Assembly: GCA_047921455.1 (NCBI GenBank)
Contig: JBLRWC010000005.1
Span: 36,577-100,576 of the forward strand
Source: XN24 sp047921455
GTDB taxonomy: Bacteria; Pseudomonadota; Gammaproteobacteria; Steroidobacterales; XN24
Length of the DNA: 64,000 nucleotides
Direction: 5' to 3'
In this document: one piece after another, positions 17,689 through 27,021 of the stretch
Layout of the letters: each line of letters begins with the position of its first letter
Position numbering within the stretch: the stretch's first letter is position 1
Notes under the pieces: model-generated
Seen by the model: only the letters and a program-made list of their open reading frames with translations
The model's database searches: none
Told to the model about the DNA's origin: nothing
Position numbers and translations under genes: made by a program

Positions 17689-19167
17689 CTACCGCTTCAT
17701 GGAGTCGAAAAAGTCGGCATTCACCTTCGTGTCCTGCAACTTGGAAAGCAGGAACTCGATTGCCGCCAGTTCGTCCATCGGGTGCAGCAGCTTGCGCAGG
17801 ATCCACATCTTTTGCAATTCGTCCGGCGCGGTCAGCAAGTCCTCGCGCCGGGTACCCGAGCGATTGATATTCATTGCCGGGAAGATGCGCTTTTCGGCAA
17901 TCCTGCGGTCGAGATGAATCTCGAGATTGCCGGTGCCCTTGAACTCCTCGTAAATGACGTCGTCCATGCGCGAACCGGTATCGATCAACGCGGTGGCGAG
18001 AATCGTCAGGCTGCCGCCCTCCTCGATGTTGCGCGCCGCGCCAAAAAAGCGCTTCGGCCGATGCAGGGCATTGGCGTCCACGCCGCCGGTCAGCACCTTG
18101 CCGGAGGACGGCACGACGGTGTTGTAGGCGCGCGCCAGGCGCGTGATGGAGTCAAGCAGGATCACCACGTCCTTCTTGTGCTCCACCAGCCGCTTGGCCT
18201 TTTCGATGACCATTTCGGCGACCTGCACGTGGCGCGTCGCCGGCTCGTCGAAGGTCGAGGAGATGACTTCGCCACGCACGGTGCGCGACATCTCGGTGAC
18301 TTCCTCGGGCCGCTCGTCGATGAGCAGAACCATCAGGTAGCATTCCGGGTGGTTGGCGGCGATGCTCTGGGCGATGTTCTGCAGCAGCATGGTCTTGCCG
18401 GCCTTGGGCGGCGACACGATCAGGCCGCGCTGACCCTTGCCGACCGGCGCGACCAGGTCGATGATCCGTGCCATCAGGTCTTCGCGGCTGCCGTTGCCCT
18501 GCTCCATGCGCAGCCGCTCGTTCGGAAACAGCGGCGTCAGGTTCTCGAACAGCACCTTGTGGCGGGCACTTTCCGGGGAATCGTAGTTGATCTCGCCGAC
18601 TTTCAGCAGGGCGAAATAACGCTCGCCTTCGCGAGGCGGCCGGATCAGGCCGGACACCGTGTCGCCGGTTCGCAGGCTGAAGCGCCGGATCTGGCTCGGG
18701 CTGACGTAAATATCGTCGGGACCGGCCAGGTAGGATCCGTCGGCAAACCGCAGGAAACCGAAACCGTCCTGCAAGATTTCCAGCACCCCGTCGCCGTAGA
18801 TATCCTCGCCCTTGCGAGCATGGGCCCGCAGGATCGAAAACACGATGTCCTGCTTGCGGGAACGGGCCATGCTGTCGAGGCCCATGGATTCCGCCAGCGT
18901 GACCAGCTCGTGCGCCGGCCGCCGCTTGAGATCCGCCAGGTTCATGGCCGTCTTGGTGCGCTCCAGGTCCTCCTGGGAGATGACCTCGACTTCCTCCAGG
19001 TCCGGCAGCATATCCGGATGATGTCGATCACCACCACCACCGCCGCCGCCACCACCACCGCTCTTGCGACGCCGTGATTTCTTTCTGCCGCCGTCGCGGG
19101 GACCGCGGTGAGGGGACTGAGGATTACCCGCTTGGGGCCCGTCGTTTCTGGTGCCGTCAGAGGCCAT
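17689..19167 (-). CDS. rho: transcription termination factor Rho
   Basis: A 492-residue Rho with all core parts. There is an N-terminal RNA-binding domain (MNLADLKRRPAHELVTLAESMGL; GFGFLRFADGSYLAGPDDIYVSPSQIRRF is the cold-shock fold), then the hexameric ATPase with Walker A SPPKAGKTM, the segment LIDERPEEVTEM, Walker B VVILLDSITRLARAYN and Q-loop VDANALHRPKRFFGAARN. E. coli Rho has 419 residues; the extra length is an N-terminal basic and glycine-rich tail (SRRRKSG plus ten glycines, residues about 31-46). Such tails are common in Rho of GC-rich bacteria. It follows trxA by 66 bp and precedes lrgA by 19 bp. Confidence 0.97.
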   Translation of the reverse strand: MASDGTRNDGPQAGNPQSPHRGPRDGGRKKSRRRKSGGGGGGGGGGDRHHPDMLPDLEEVEVISQEDLERTKTAMNLADLKRRPAHELVTLAESMGLDSMARSRKQDIVFSILRAHARKGEDIYGDGVLEILQDGFGFLRFADGSYLAGPDDIYVSPSQIRRFSLRTGDTVSGLIRPPREGERYFALLKVGEINYDSPESARHKVLFENLTPLFPNERLRMEQGNGSREDLMARIIDLVAPVGKGQRGLIVSPPKAGKTMLLQNIAQSIAANHPECYLMVLLIDERPEEVTEMSRTVRGEVISSTFDEPATRHVQVAEMVIEKAKRLVEHKKDVVILLDSITRLARAYNTVVPSSGKVLTGGVDANALHRPKRFFGAARNIEEGGSLTILATALIDTGSRMDDVIYEEFKGTGNLEIHLDRRIAEKRIFPAMNINRSGTRREDLLTAPDELQKMWILRKLLHPMDELAAIEFLLSKLQDTKVNADFFDSMKR

Positions 19168-19233
19168 ATTGTGTTTCCGCGAGACGTATCATTAGCGTGG
19201 GTCGTCAGCGGCAAGACTGCCGCCGGCGCTTAG

Positions 19234-19560
19234 TCAGAGGTGTTGATCGAGAAATTCGGTGAGCTGCTTCTTGCTCACGGCGCCGACTTTCTGCGCTTCC
19301 ACGGAGCCGTTCTTGAACAGCATCAACGTGGGGATGCCGCGAATTCCGAAACGGGGTGGGGTTTGCGGGTTCTCGTCGATATTGATCTTCGCGACCCGGA
19401 CCTTGCCGGCATACTCACGCGAGACCTCGTCGAGGATCGGCGCGATCATCTTGCAAGGCCCGCACCACTCCGCCCAGAAATCCAGCAGCACGGGAATTTC
19501 TGACTTGAGCACGTCGCTCTCGAAACTGGAATCACTCGTGTATACGATTTCATCGCTCAC
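19234..19560 (-). CDS. trxA: thioredoxin
   Basis: A 108-residue thioredoxin with active site WAEWCGPCKM and the cis-proline loop GIRGIPTLMLF, the standard length for TrxA. It is a cytoplasmic disulfide reductant recycled by thioredoxin reductase. The GTG at 19560 is chosen because GGAGG lies about 10 nt upstream. One difference from usual TrxA is PQTPPRFGIRGIPT, in place of the common N-P-x-TA-x-KYGIRGIPT. trxA-rho on one strand and rhlB on the other is the E. coli arrangement. The 278-bp divergent region should hold both promoters. Confidence 0.96.
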   Translation of the reverse strand: MSDEIVYTSDSSFESDVLKSEIPVLLDFWAEWCGPCKMIAPILDEVSREYAGKVRVAKINIDENPQTPPRFGIRGIPTLMLFKNGSVEAQKVGAVSKKQLTEFLDQHL

Positions 19561-19838
19561 TATTTTTTTCCTCCGTATGCCGGATGTCGAAACTGCATGG
19601 AAATTAGTCTTGGGCAGGAATACAACCCCTGGAGCCGGGGTCAGCGATGCAGCTACGGGATGTGACGCGCCTCGCCCGATGAGGCACAATGTCGCTGCGC
19701 TCGCGGCTTAAAGGTTGAGAAATCTTCTGCGCGGGAGGCTCCGGGATGATATCCAGGGCCGTCAGGCCTGTATTCTGGCCCGGATTTCACGCCAGTTGCA
19801 ATACCCTACCCTCTTTTTCCAGGAAGCATATAACAACA

Positions 19839-21302
19839 ATGTCTGAAGGACTGCTTACCCAGCTCAGCTTCGAAGAGCTGAATCTCCCTGAAAACATCAT
19901 GCAGGGCTTGGCCGATGCGGGCTTCGATCGCTGCACGCCAATCCAGGCCGAGACACTGCCGATCGCCCTCGCCGGCGGCGATATCGCCGGCCAGGCGCAG
20001 ACCGGCACTGGCAAAACCGCCGCCTTCCTGGTCGCCATGTTCGCCCACCTGCATCATAACCCGCCGAAGCCGACCCGCCAGCTCACGGATCCACGCGCGC
20101 TTATTATTGCGCCGACCAGGGAACTCGCTATTCAGATCCACAAGGACGCGGAGCTGCTCGGCGCACATACCGGCCTGGTGCTGGGTCTCGCCTACGGCGG
20201 GACCGATTACGAGAAGCAGCGCGCTCACATCCAGGCCGGCGTGGATGTGCTGATTGGCACGCCCGGCCGCCTGATCGATTATTTCAAGCAGCGCATCTAC
20301 GAGTTGCAGCATGTGCAGGTGCTGATTCTCGACGAAGCCGACCGGATGTTCGACCTGGGCTTCATCAAGGACATCCGCTATGTCATGCGGCGGCTGCCAC
20401 CCCCGCAGGACCGGCTCAACCTGGTGTTCTCGGCGACGCTCTCCCAGCGAGTGCTTGAGCTGGCCTACGAACATATGAACGACCCGTTGCTGGTGCGCAT
20501 CGAGCCGGAGCAGGTCACCGCGGAAAAGGTGCGGCAACGCATCTACTTCCCGGCCAACAATGAAAAACTGGCGCTGTTGATCGGCTTGCTGCGCGAGAAG
20601 GAAGCCACCCGCACCATGGTGTTCGTCAACACCAAGCGGGAAGCGGACCGGGTACGGGACTATCTCGAGGCCAACGGCCTGCCGGCGGAAGTCATTTCCG
20701 GCGACGTGCCGCAGAAGAAACGCCAGAGAGTACTCAGCATGTTCCAGTCGGGCGAACTGGCGATCCTGGTTACGACCGACGTCGGCTCGCGTGGATTGCA
20801 CATCCCGAGCGTTTCGCACGTCGTCAACTACGACCTGCCGCAGGATCGCGAAGACTATGTGCATCGCATCGGCCGCACGGCCCGGGCCGGCGAGTCCGGC
20901 GACGCTATCAGCCTCGGCTGCGAAACCTATGTCCAGACCCTGCCGGAAATCGAAGACTATATCGGTATGAAAATCCCCGTCGAAACCATCGACCGGAGCC
21001 GCCTGCCGGAGATCGTGCGCCCCGCGCGCAGCAGTCGCCGGGAACGCACCGAGTGGGGATCACGGCCGGCGGAAGGGCGCGGAGGGCCCGGCGGCGGACC
21101 GCGTGGCCGGAGCCCGGGGGGCGGACGATCCGGCAGCGGACGGTCCGGCAGCGGGCCGGCGCGGGGCGAGCGGGATAACCGCGCGGAGCCGGCGCAACCG
21201 CCGGCGAAGGATGCGGCCGGGGCTGGCGATGGCGCGCCGAAGAAGCGGCGCCGACGGCGCAAGCCCAAGTCAGCCGGTGGAAACCCGCCCGCGGCGGAGT
21301 AA
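19839..21302 (+). CDS. rhlB: DEAD-box ATP-dependent RNA helicase RhlB
   Basis: A 487-residue DEAD-box helicase. Motifs in order: Q motif (GFDRCTPIQAETLP), Walker A AQTGTGKT, PTRELAIQIH, TPGRL, DEAD, SAT, VFVNTKREAD, TTDVGSRGLHIP and HRIGRTARAG. RhlB unwinds RNA and in E. coli joins the RNase E degradosome. The C-terminal 90 residues are a Gly/Arg/Ser-rich disordered tail ending in a basic KKRRRRRKPKS cluster, likely for RNA or degradosome binding. ATG 19839 gives the normal RhlB N-terminus MSEGLLTQLSFEEL. Its divergence from trxA supports the rhlB assignment over other DEAD-box helicases. Confidence 0.93.
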   Translation: MSEGLLTQLSFEELNLPENIMQGLADAGFDRCTPIQAETLPIALAGGDIAGQAQTGTGKTAAFLVAMFAHLHHNPPKPTRQLTDPRALIIAPTRELAIQIHKDAELLGAHTGLVLGLAYGGTDYEKQRAHIQAGVDVLIGTPGRLIDYFKQRIYELQHVQVLILDEADRMFDLGFIKDIRYVMRRLPPPQDRLNLVFSATLSQRVLELAYEHMNDPLLVRIEPEQVTAEKVRQRIYFPANNEKLALLIGLLREKEATRTMVFVNTKREADRVRDYLEANGLPAEVISGDVPQKKRQRVLSMFQSGELAILVTTDVGSRGLHIPSVSHVVNYDLPQDREDYVHRIGRTARAGESGDAISLGCETYVQTLPEIEDYIGMKIPVETIDRSRLPEIVRPARSSRRERTEWGSRPAEGRGGPGGGPRGRSPGGGRSGSGRSGSGPARGERDNRAEPAQPPAKDAAGAGDGAPKKRRRRRKPKSAGGNPPAAE

Positions 21303-21322
21303 GCGCTGCGCCATACAACGGC

Positions 21323-22018
21323 TCAACGACGGTCGCGGGATCGCCGCGCCGGCAACAGTTCGGTCACGCTATCGACGCTGTGAAAATCTTCCGCGGCGGA
21401 GGCGGGCAGCGACGAGTCCGGCCGCAGTATCGCCACCACCCGGCCGATGCCGTAGGCGTGCGCCGAGCGCAGCACGGGCAGGCTGTCATCCACCAGCAAC
21501 GTACGCTGCGCCTCGAAGGGCTCGCGACCGCGCAGGCGTTCCCAGAACCCGGCATGCTCCTTCGGCAGGCCGAGATCGTGGCTGGAGTAAATCGCGTCGA
21601 GATATTGTGCCAGGCCGGTGCGCGCCAGCTTGACGGACAGTGAACCACGGTGCGCATTGGTTACCAGCACGACCCGCTTGCGCAATTCCCGCACAGCCAG
21701 CAGGAATTCCGGCACGTCCGGCAGAAAATCGATGTGGTCCTCGGCCTCGCGCTTCAGCGCCGCGACATCGAGGCCGAGTTCGCGGCTCCAGTGATCGAGG
21801 CAGTACCACTCCAGCGTGCCCCGGACGGCGGCGAAACGCGGCGTCAGCACGGCCACCGCCTCGGCATGCGGCAGGCCGTGGAGCGCCGCGTAGCGCGCCG
21901 GGATCAACTCCTGCCAGAAGAAGTTATCGAACCTCAGGTCCAGCAGCGTACCGTCCATGTCGAGGAGCACGGTATCGTAGTGATCCCAATCGAACGGATG
22001 TCGGGAGACAAGTTCCAT
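21323..22018 (-). CDS. yrfG: HAD-type GMP/IMP nucleotidase (YrfG-like)
   Basis: A 231-residue HAD hydrolase. Motif I is LLDMDGTLLDL with the nucleophile and acid/base aspartates. Motif II is VVLVTNAH, the motif III lysine is in GLPKEHAGFW, and motif IV is LLVDDSLPVL. The N-terminal FDWDHYDTVLLDMDG and FFWQELIPARYA match YrfG, which dephosphorylates GMP and IMP in E. coli. It is convergent with rhlB (20 bp apart) and divergent from cysQ. A TATGAT hexamer 8 nt before the ATG may be its -10 box. Confidence 0.87.
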   Translation of the reverse strand: MELVSRHPFDWDHYDTVLLDMDGTLLDLRFDNFFWQELIPARYAALHGLPHAEAVAVLTPRFAAVRGTLEWYCLDHWSRELGLDVAALKREAEDHIDFLPDVPEFLLAVRELRKRVVLVTNAHRGSLSVKLARTGLAQYLDAIYSSHDLGLPKEHAGFWERLRGREPFEAQRTLLVDDSLPVLRSAHAYGIGRVVAILRPDSSLPASAAEDFHSVDSVTELLPARRSRDRR

Positions 22019-22026
22019 GGACCGGT

Positions 22027-22032
22027 ATCATA
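22027..22032 (-). promoter_or_regulatory. possible -10 box of a leaderless transcript
   Basis: On the minus strand TATGAT ends 8 nt before the ATG of the yrfG-like gene. The whole divergent gap to cysQ is only 43 bp, so promoters for both genes must overlap here. No Shine-Dalgarno sequence is seen before the yrfG ATG. Confidence 0.3.
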
Positions 22033-22061
22033 TACGGCCCTGACCCACTGGAGCTCAGCCC

Positions 22062-22862
<801 letters not shown>

Positions 22863-22864
22863 GC

Positions 22865-23179
22865 ATGAAAGCCATGCTGGTGTTCACCGCGGCCTTGCTG
22901 GCCATCATCTGGTTCTGGCATGCCAGCATGTCGGCCCGCGAGCACGCAAACGCAGCCGCAAGGGAAGCCTGCGGGCGCCTCCAGCTGGTGATGCTGGACG
23001 GGACCGTCTCGATCGCCCGGCTCTGGTTCAGGCGTGACGCCGACGGCCGGCTGCGAATTGAGCGCACCTATGGCTTCGAGTACACCGACGACGGCTACCG
23101 CCGCTTGCGCGGCTTCGTCGTCACGCTGGGCCCGCGAGTGACCTCGGTGGGTCTGGCGGCCGACTCGGCAGTTGGCTAA
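22865..23179 (+). CDS. DUF3301 family protein
   Basis: A 104-residue protein with one N-terminal transmembrane helix (MLVFTAALLAIIWFWHASM), then ARE-ANAAAREACGRLQLVMLDGTVSIARLW and ERTYGFEYTDDGYRRLRGFVVTLGPRV. The pattern membrane anchor, then A-x-x-A-C-x-x-x-x-x-Q-x-LD-x-TV and TY-x-FEY, fits the gammaproteobacterial DUF3301 family of unknown function. ATG 22865 is used; GTG 22859 would overlap the cysQ stop as GTGA and is equally plausible. It is coupled to cysQ. Confidence 0.8.
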   Translation: MKAMLVFTAALLAIIWFWHASMSAREHANAAAREACGRLQLVMLDGTVSIARLWFRRDADGRLRIERTYGFEYTDDGYRRLRGFVVTLGPRVTSVGLAADSAVG

Positions 23180-23276
23180 GCTTGGCCCCATGCTGCGCAC
23201 GGCGCGCGGCTAGCGCGACTATTCCCTTATCCGACCGACACCGTGCCTCGCGATTTGAGACCGACTGGCGCCTGCA

Positions 23277-23498
23277 ATGAAAGATCCCACCAAGGTCGAC
23301 ACCTACATCTTCGGCAACATGACCCGGCTCAAGGAGCTGCGGATCGCGCACCGGGACCTGGACGACGTCATCCTCAGGCTCGCGGAAAATCCGCTGGTGG
23401 ACCAGTTGCAGTTAAAGCGGCTGAAGAAGCGCAAGCTGATGCTCAAGGACCTGATTGCCCGGCTGGAAAGCGAGCTGATTCCCGATTTGAACGCCTAG
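23277..23498 (+). CDS. DUF465/YdcH family small protein
   Basis: A 73-residue, highly charged helical protein. The segment LKELRIAHRDLDDVILRLAENPLVDQLQLKRLKKRKLMLKDLIARLE is continuous in the protein; its key elements, H-x-x-LD at one end and LKK-K-LKD near the other, are typical of DUF465 proteins such as YdcH. They are small cytoplasmic coiled-coil proteins without known function. It ends 8 bp before the convergent RND transporter gene, and no terminator can be seen in that gap. Confidence 0.85.
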   Translation: MKDPTKVDTYIFGNMTRLKELRIAHRDLDDVILRLAENPLVDQLQLKRLKKRKLMLKDLIARLESELIPDLNA

Positions 23499-23506
23499 CG
23501 GCCTTG

Positions 23507-25861
23507 CTACTGTTCAGCCGGCCGGTCGTGCTGATACTTCGCGGGTAACAACCAGGTCGCCAACGCCGGCAACAGCAAGATGGCGCCGAACATGTTCACC
23601 AGGAACATGAAAGTCAGCAGAATGCCCATGTCCGCCTGGAACTGCAGCGGCGAGAATACCCATGTAAACACGCCGATCGCCAGCGTAATTCCGGTGAAGA
23701 CCACGGCGTTGCCCGTCACTCTCAAGGTCATCCGGTAAGCGCCCTGGATACTGAGCCCTTGTTTCAGGAAGTACTGGAAGCGGCTGAAAATATAGATCCC
23801 GTAATCCACGCCGATGCCGACCCCCAGGGCCGCCACGGGCAGGGTATTGACCTTCAGGCCGATTTCCAGGAACGCCATCAACGCATATGCCAGCAAGGAC
23901 ACCAGCGCCAAGGGTATGACGATACAGGCCACCGCGCGCAGTGACCGGAAACTGGCCCAGCACAGCAGAATCACGGCGCCAAACACGTAAATCAGGATGG
24001 GAAACTGGGAGGCGGCCACCTCCTCGTTCATCGCCGCCATCACACCGACGTTACCCGTGGCCAGCCGGAATTCGGTGCTTTCGAAGGCGAACTCCTCGCG
24101 CCAGGCCTTGACCTCCTCGACCACCGTCTCGATAGTTTCCGCCTTGTGATCTTCCGTGAAAACCATCACGGGAATCACGCTGCAGTCGGCGTTGAGCAAG
24201 CCGGTGCTGGTTTCCACCCGCGCCAGCGCCTGCACCAGGACCTGTTCGTTACGTGACAGGGCGCGCCACGCCGGAAAGCCCTCGTTCCAGCCGGCAGTGA
24301 CGATCTTGGCGACCTGCGGCAACGCCACCACGGTCTGGACGCCGGGCACATTCCGCATATGCCAGGCAAACTCATCGATGAGTTGCATAACCGAGTGGTC
24401 GATGCAGCCGTTCGGGCCGACCTCCACGATGACGTTGATCAAATCTACGCCGATGGAAAAATGCTCGGTGATGGCCTGCGAGTCGAGGTTGTAACGCGAA
24501 TCGGGCCGCAGCTCCGGCACGCCGGCATGCAGATCGCCGATGCGCACCTGCGATCCTTTCCAGGCGCCGAACAGGAACAGGGCCACGGCAATCGCAATAA
24601 TGACGGTCGCCGGGCCGCGCGTCGAAACTTTTGACAGGGTGTCCCACAGCGGCGCCATCTGTTGCGCACGATTCTGCAGTTTCTGCTTGTATTTCGGCCC
24701 GGGCTGCACATAGCTGATGAGGACCGGCAGCAACACCAGGTTCGTCAGGATGATGCACGCCACGCCGAGCGAGGCCATGATCGCCATTTCCTGGATGATG
24801 CGAATCTCGATGAACAGGATAGTAATAAAGCCGATGGTGTCCGAGATCAGCGCGATCCCTCCCGGCACCAGCAAGCGACGGAAAGTACTGCGCGCCGCGG
24901 CTTCCGGACCGGCGCCGTCGTAAACCTCCGCCGCATAACCCGAAATCATCTGCACGCCGTGCGACACGCCGATGGCGAACACGAGGAATGGCACCAGCAG
25001 GCCCATCGGGTCGATGCCGAAACCAAGCAACGGCAGGGCGCCGAGTTCCCAGATGACGGCAAAAATGCTGCATACGAGCGGCACCAGGGTCAGCCTCAGC
25101 GACTGGCTGTAGATGAACACCAGCAAGGCGGTGATCAGCAGCGCCACGCCAAAGAACAGCACGATCCGGTTCGCGCCTTCCTTGATGTCACCGACTACCT
25201 TGGCAAAGCCGATGATGTGAACCTTGATCTGGTCAGTCTGGAATTCTTCGCGCACCTGCTCCTCGAGCAGCCGCGCGACGTCAAAATAGTCGAGCCGCTC
25301 CTGCGTGTCCGGATTGATTTCCAGCAGCTGTGCACTAATGATTGCACCGGAAAAATCGTTGGCCACGAGGCGGCCGACAATGCCGGCCTTGAGGATGTTT
25401 TCCCTGACTCGCTCCAGCCCCCGCGGGGTCGCCTGGAAGTCGGCCGGGATGACGTCGCCCGCCTCGATCCCCTCCTCGGTAACCTCGAGGTAGCGCACAT
25501 TCGGTGTGAAAATCGAGGTGACGCGCGCCCGGTCCACCCCGGGGATGAAAAACACCGCGTCCGTTGCGGCGCCGAGAGTGCGGAAGAACTCCGCATTGAA
25601 CATGTCGCCGCTCTCGTCCATCAACGCGATCAGGATCCGGTCAGCGCCGCCGAAGTCCTCGTAGTGCTCGAGGAAGGTCTCCATGTACTCGTGCTCGAGC
25701 GGCAATTGCTTGCTGAAACCCGCGTCGACGCGCAGGCCGCTGATCGCACTCCATGCCAGCAGCAAGGTGGCCACGGCAAACACGGCGATCACGGCCGGGC
25801 GGTTGCCAAAAATGAAATTTTCGAGGGCTGAGATGATCCGGGAAGGGGTGGCGGCCGACAT
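23507..25861 (-). CDS. RND superfamily (MMPL) transporter
   Basis: A 784-residue protein with two repeats of a transmembrane helix, a large periplasmic loop and five more helices, the MMPL/RND layout. Key segments are VDAGFSKQLPLEHEYM after TM1, FLVFAIGVSHGVQMISGYA in TM4, and GVGIGVDYGIYIFSRFQYFLKQG in TM10. It should use proton flow to move a hydrophobic compound in the envelope. It is the last gene of a four-gene unit with DUF1302, DUF1329 and Ycf48-like proteins, starting 3 bp after the latter. Similar clusters occur in other proteobacteria, where they are suspected of lipid or hydrophobic compound transport. The substrate is unknown. Confidence 0.9.
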   Translation of the reverse strand: MSAATPSRIISALENFIFGNRPAVIAVFAVATLLLAWSAISGLRVDAGFSKQLPLEHEYMETFLEHYEDFGGADRILIALMDESGDMFNAEFFRTLGAATDAVFFIPGVDRARVTSIFTPNVRYLEVTEEGIEAGDVIPADFQATPRGLERVRENILKAGIVGRLVANDFSGAIISAQLLEINPDTQERLDYFDVARLLEEQVREEFQTDQIKVHIIGFAKVVGDIKEGANRIVLFFGVALLITALLVFIYSQSLRLTLVPLVCSIFAVIWELGALPLLGFGIDPMGLLVPFLVFAIGVSHGVQMISGYAAEVYDGAGPEAAARSTFRRLLVPGGIALISDTIGFITILFIEIRIIQEMAIMASLGVACIILTNLVLLPVLISYVQPGPKYKQKLQNRAQQMAPLWDTLSKVSTRGPATVIIAIAVALFLFGAWKGSQVRIGDLHAGVPELRPDSRYNLDSQAITEHFSIGVDLINVIVEVGPNGCIDHSVMQLIDEFAWHMRNVPGVQTVVALPQVAKIVTAGWNEGFPAWRALSRNEQVLVQALARVETSTGLLNADCSVIPVMVFTEDHKAETIETVVEEVKAWREEFAFESTEFRLATGNVGVMAAMNEEVAASQFPILIYVFGAVILLCWASFRSLRAVACIVIPLALVSLLAYALMAFLEIGLKVNTLPVAALGVGIGVDYGIYIFSRFQYFLKQGLSIQGAYRMTLRVTGNAVVFTGITLAIGVFTWVFSPLQFQADMGILLTFMFLVNMFGAILLLPALATWLLPAKYQHDRPAEQ

Positions 25862-25864
25862 TCG

Positions 25865-26941
25865 CTAATCTCTCCCCGTTCTGTGCTGCTCGATGCGCTC
25901 GATACCCGGTTCGCCGATGACTATCAGCGCACCGTCGGTGGTCGCCACCGCGCCGACCAACGCCATTCGATCCGGCCGCTGTTCGAGGCGAAACCGATCG
26001 CCTTCCCGGCTGATCAGCATCACGCCGGCCGTGCCCACCACGGCAACGCCGCCATCGGCGAGCCGGGCGCCGCCGAACAGCGACGTATCGACCGGCAGCG
26101 TGATGCCGCGCCAGTTTTCGCCTCCATCCCAGCTGCGGAACATATTGCCGCGCAAGCCGAACACCAGCAATGAATCGTCAGCCAGCCGCACGCCGCCGAA
26201 AAAAGAACCTTCGTAGGACGGATCGAGGGCGATCCAGGTAAAACCGCCGTCGTCGGAACGAAATATCGTGCCGGCCTCCGCCGCCAGGAAAACTTCGCCG
26301 TTCCCCGGAATAATGCGGTTCAGGTGCAGGTCGCCGGCAATGCCGCCGAGCTCCCCGTCGTCCCAGCCGGCATCGTCGTCGTCGGCATACTCGTCATCAG
26401 CATCCTGGTCCGCGTCAGGATCTGCCACATCACCGTACTCGACGAAATCCAGTTCCTCTTCCTGCCAACTCAAGCCGCCGTCGGCGCTGCGCAGGAAATA
26501 GCCGTAAGCACCGATTGCGAAGCCATTCGATTCATCGGCAAACCAGACGTCCAGCAGCGGCGTCTCAAACTCGGGCGCCCAGTGGACCCGGCACCAGGTT
26601 TCGCCGCCGTCCTCGGTTCGCAAAATAACCGCGTCGTGGCCCACGGCCCAGCCGAGGTTGCGGTCGTGGAACCAGACGCCGGTCAACAGCGACCGGGTCG
26701 GCGTACGCTTCTGGGTCCAGTTACGTCCATCGTCTTCGCTGATGAGCACATGGCCACGGTCACCCACGGCGACGAAAGTCGCACCGACCTGCGCAATATC
26801 GAGCATGAGCGACTCAGTCGCGAGGGGCTTGACCAGGGACCACTCGCTCTCCGGCACGGGCGCCTCGCAAGCGGCGCGCGCAGCCATGGGAAACGCAACG
26901 AGCAGCAACGCCAGCAGCGGGAAAGGTACGATTCTGGGCAC
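25865..26941 (-). CDS. secreted Ycf48-like beta-propeller protein
   Basis: A 358-residue protein with a signal peptide (IVPFPLLALLLVAFPMAARA, residues about 4-23) and repeated motifs of the BNR/Ycf48 type: SEDDGRNWTQKR, RTEDGGETWCRVHW, RSADGGLSWQEEE, RSDDGGFTWIALD and RSWDGGENWRGI. These form a beta-propeller in the periplasm. In cyanobacteria Ycf48 helps photosystem II assembly, but here the partner is probably the RND transporter or the DUF1302/1329 proteins of the same operon. An Asp/Glu-rich loop at residues about 171-197 is inserted between two blades. The start is 80 bp after the DUF1329 stop, beyond a strong hairpin. Confidence 0.85.
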   Translation of the reverse strand: MPRIVPFPLLALLLVAFPMAARAACEAPVPESEWSLVKPLATESLMLDIAQVGATFVAVGDRGHVLISEDDGRNWTQKRTPTRSLLTGVWFHDRNLGWAVGHDAVILRTEDGGETWCRVHWAPEFETPLLDVWFADESNGFAIGAYGYFLRSADGGLSWQEEELDFVEYGDVADPDADQDADDEYADDDDAGWDDGELGGIAGDLHLNRIIPGNGEVFLAAEAGTIFRSDDGGFTWIALDPSYEGSFFGGVRLADDSLLVFGLRGNMFRSWDGGENWRGITLPVDTSLFGGARLADGGVAVVGTAGVMLISREGDRFRLEQRPDRMALVGAVATTDGALIVIGEPGIERIEQHRTGRD

Positions 26942-26982
26942 GACCAGTGCGCCTCGCTCTACGAGTGGAGCCGAATGGCAAA

Positions 26983-27013
26983 GCGGGGGGCCCCAAAATG
27001 GGCACCCCCCCGC
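26983..27013 (-). promoter_or_regulatory. GC-rich intercistronic stem-loop
   Basis: Inverted repeat GCGGGGGG / CCCCCCGC with an inner GCCC/GGGC stem and a short AT loop. It lies between the DUF1329 stop and the Ycf48-like gene, in the middle of the operon. Only three T residues follow on the minus strand, so partial termination, RNA processing or 3'-end protection are all possible. Confidence 0.5.
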
Positions 27014-27021
27014 CAGGCCGC

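Noticed and set aside
17782..19077. Long plus-strand open frame opposite rho
   Set aside because: Rho on the other strand is certain and has all catalytic motifs. The antisense translation has no recognisable features.
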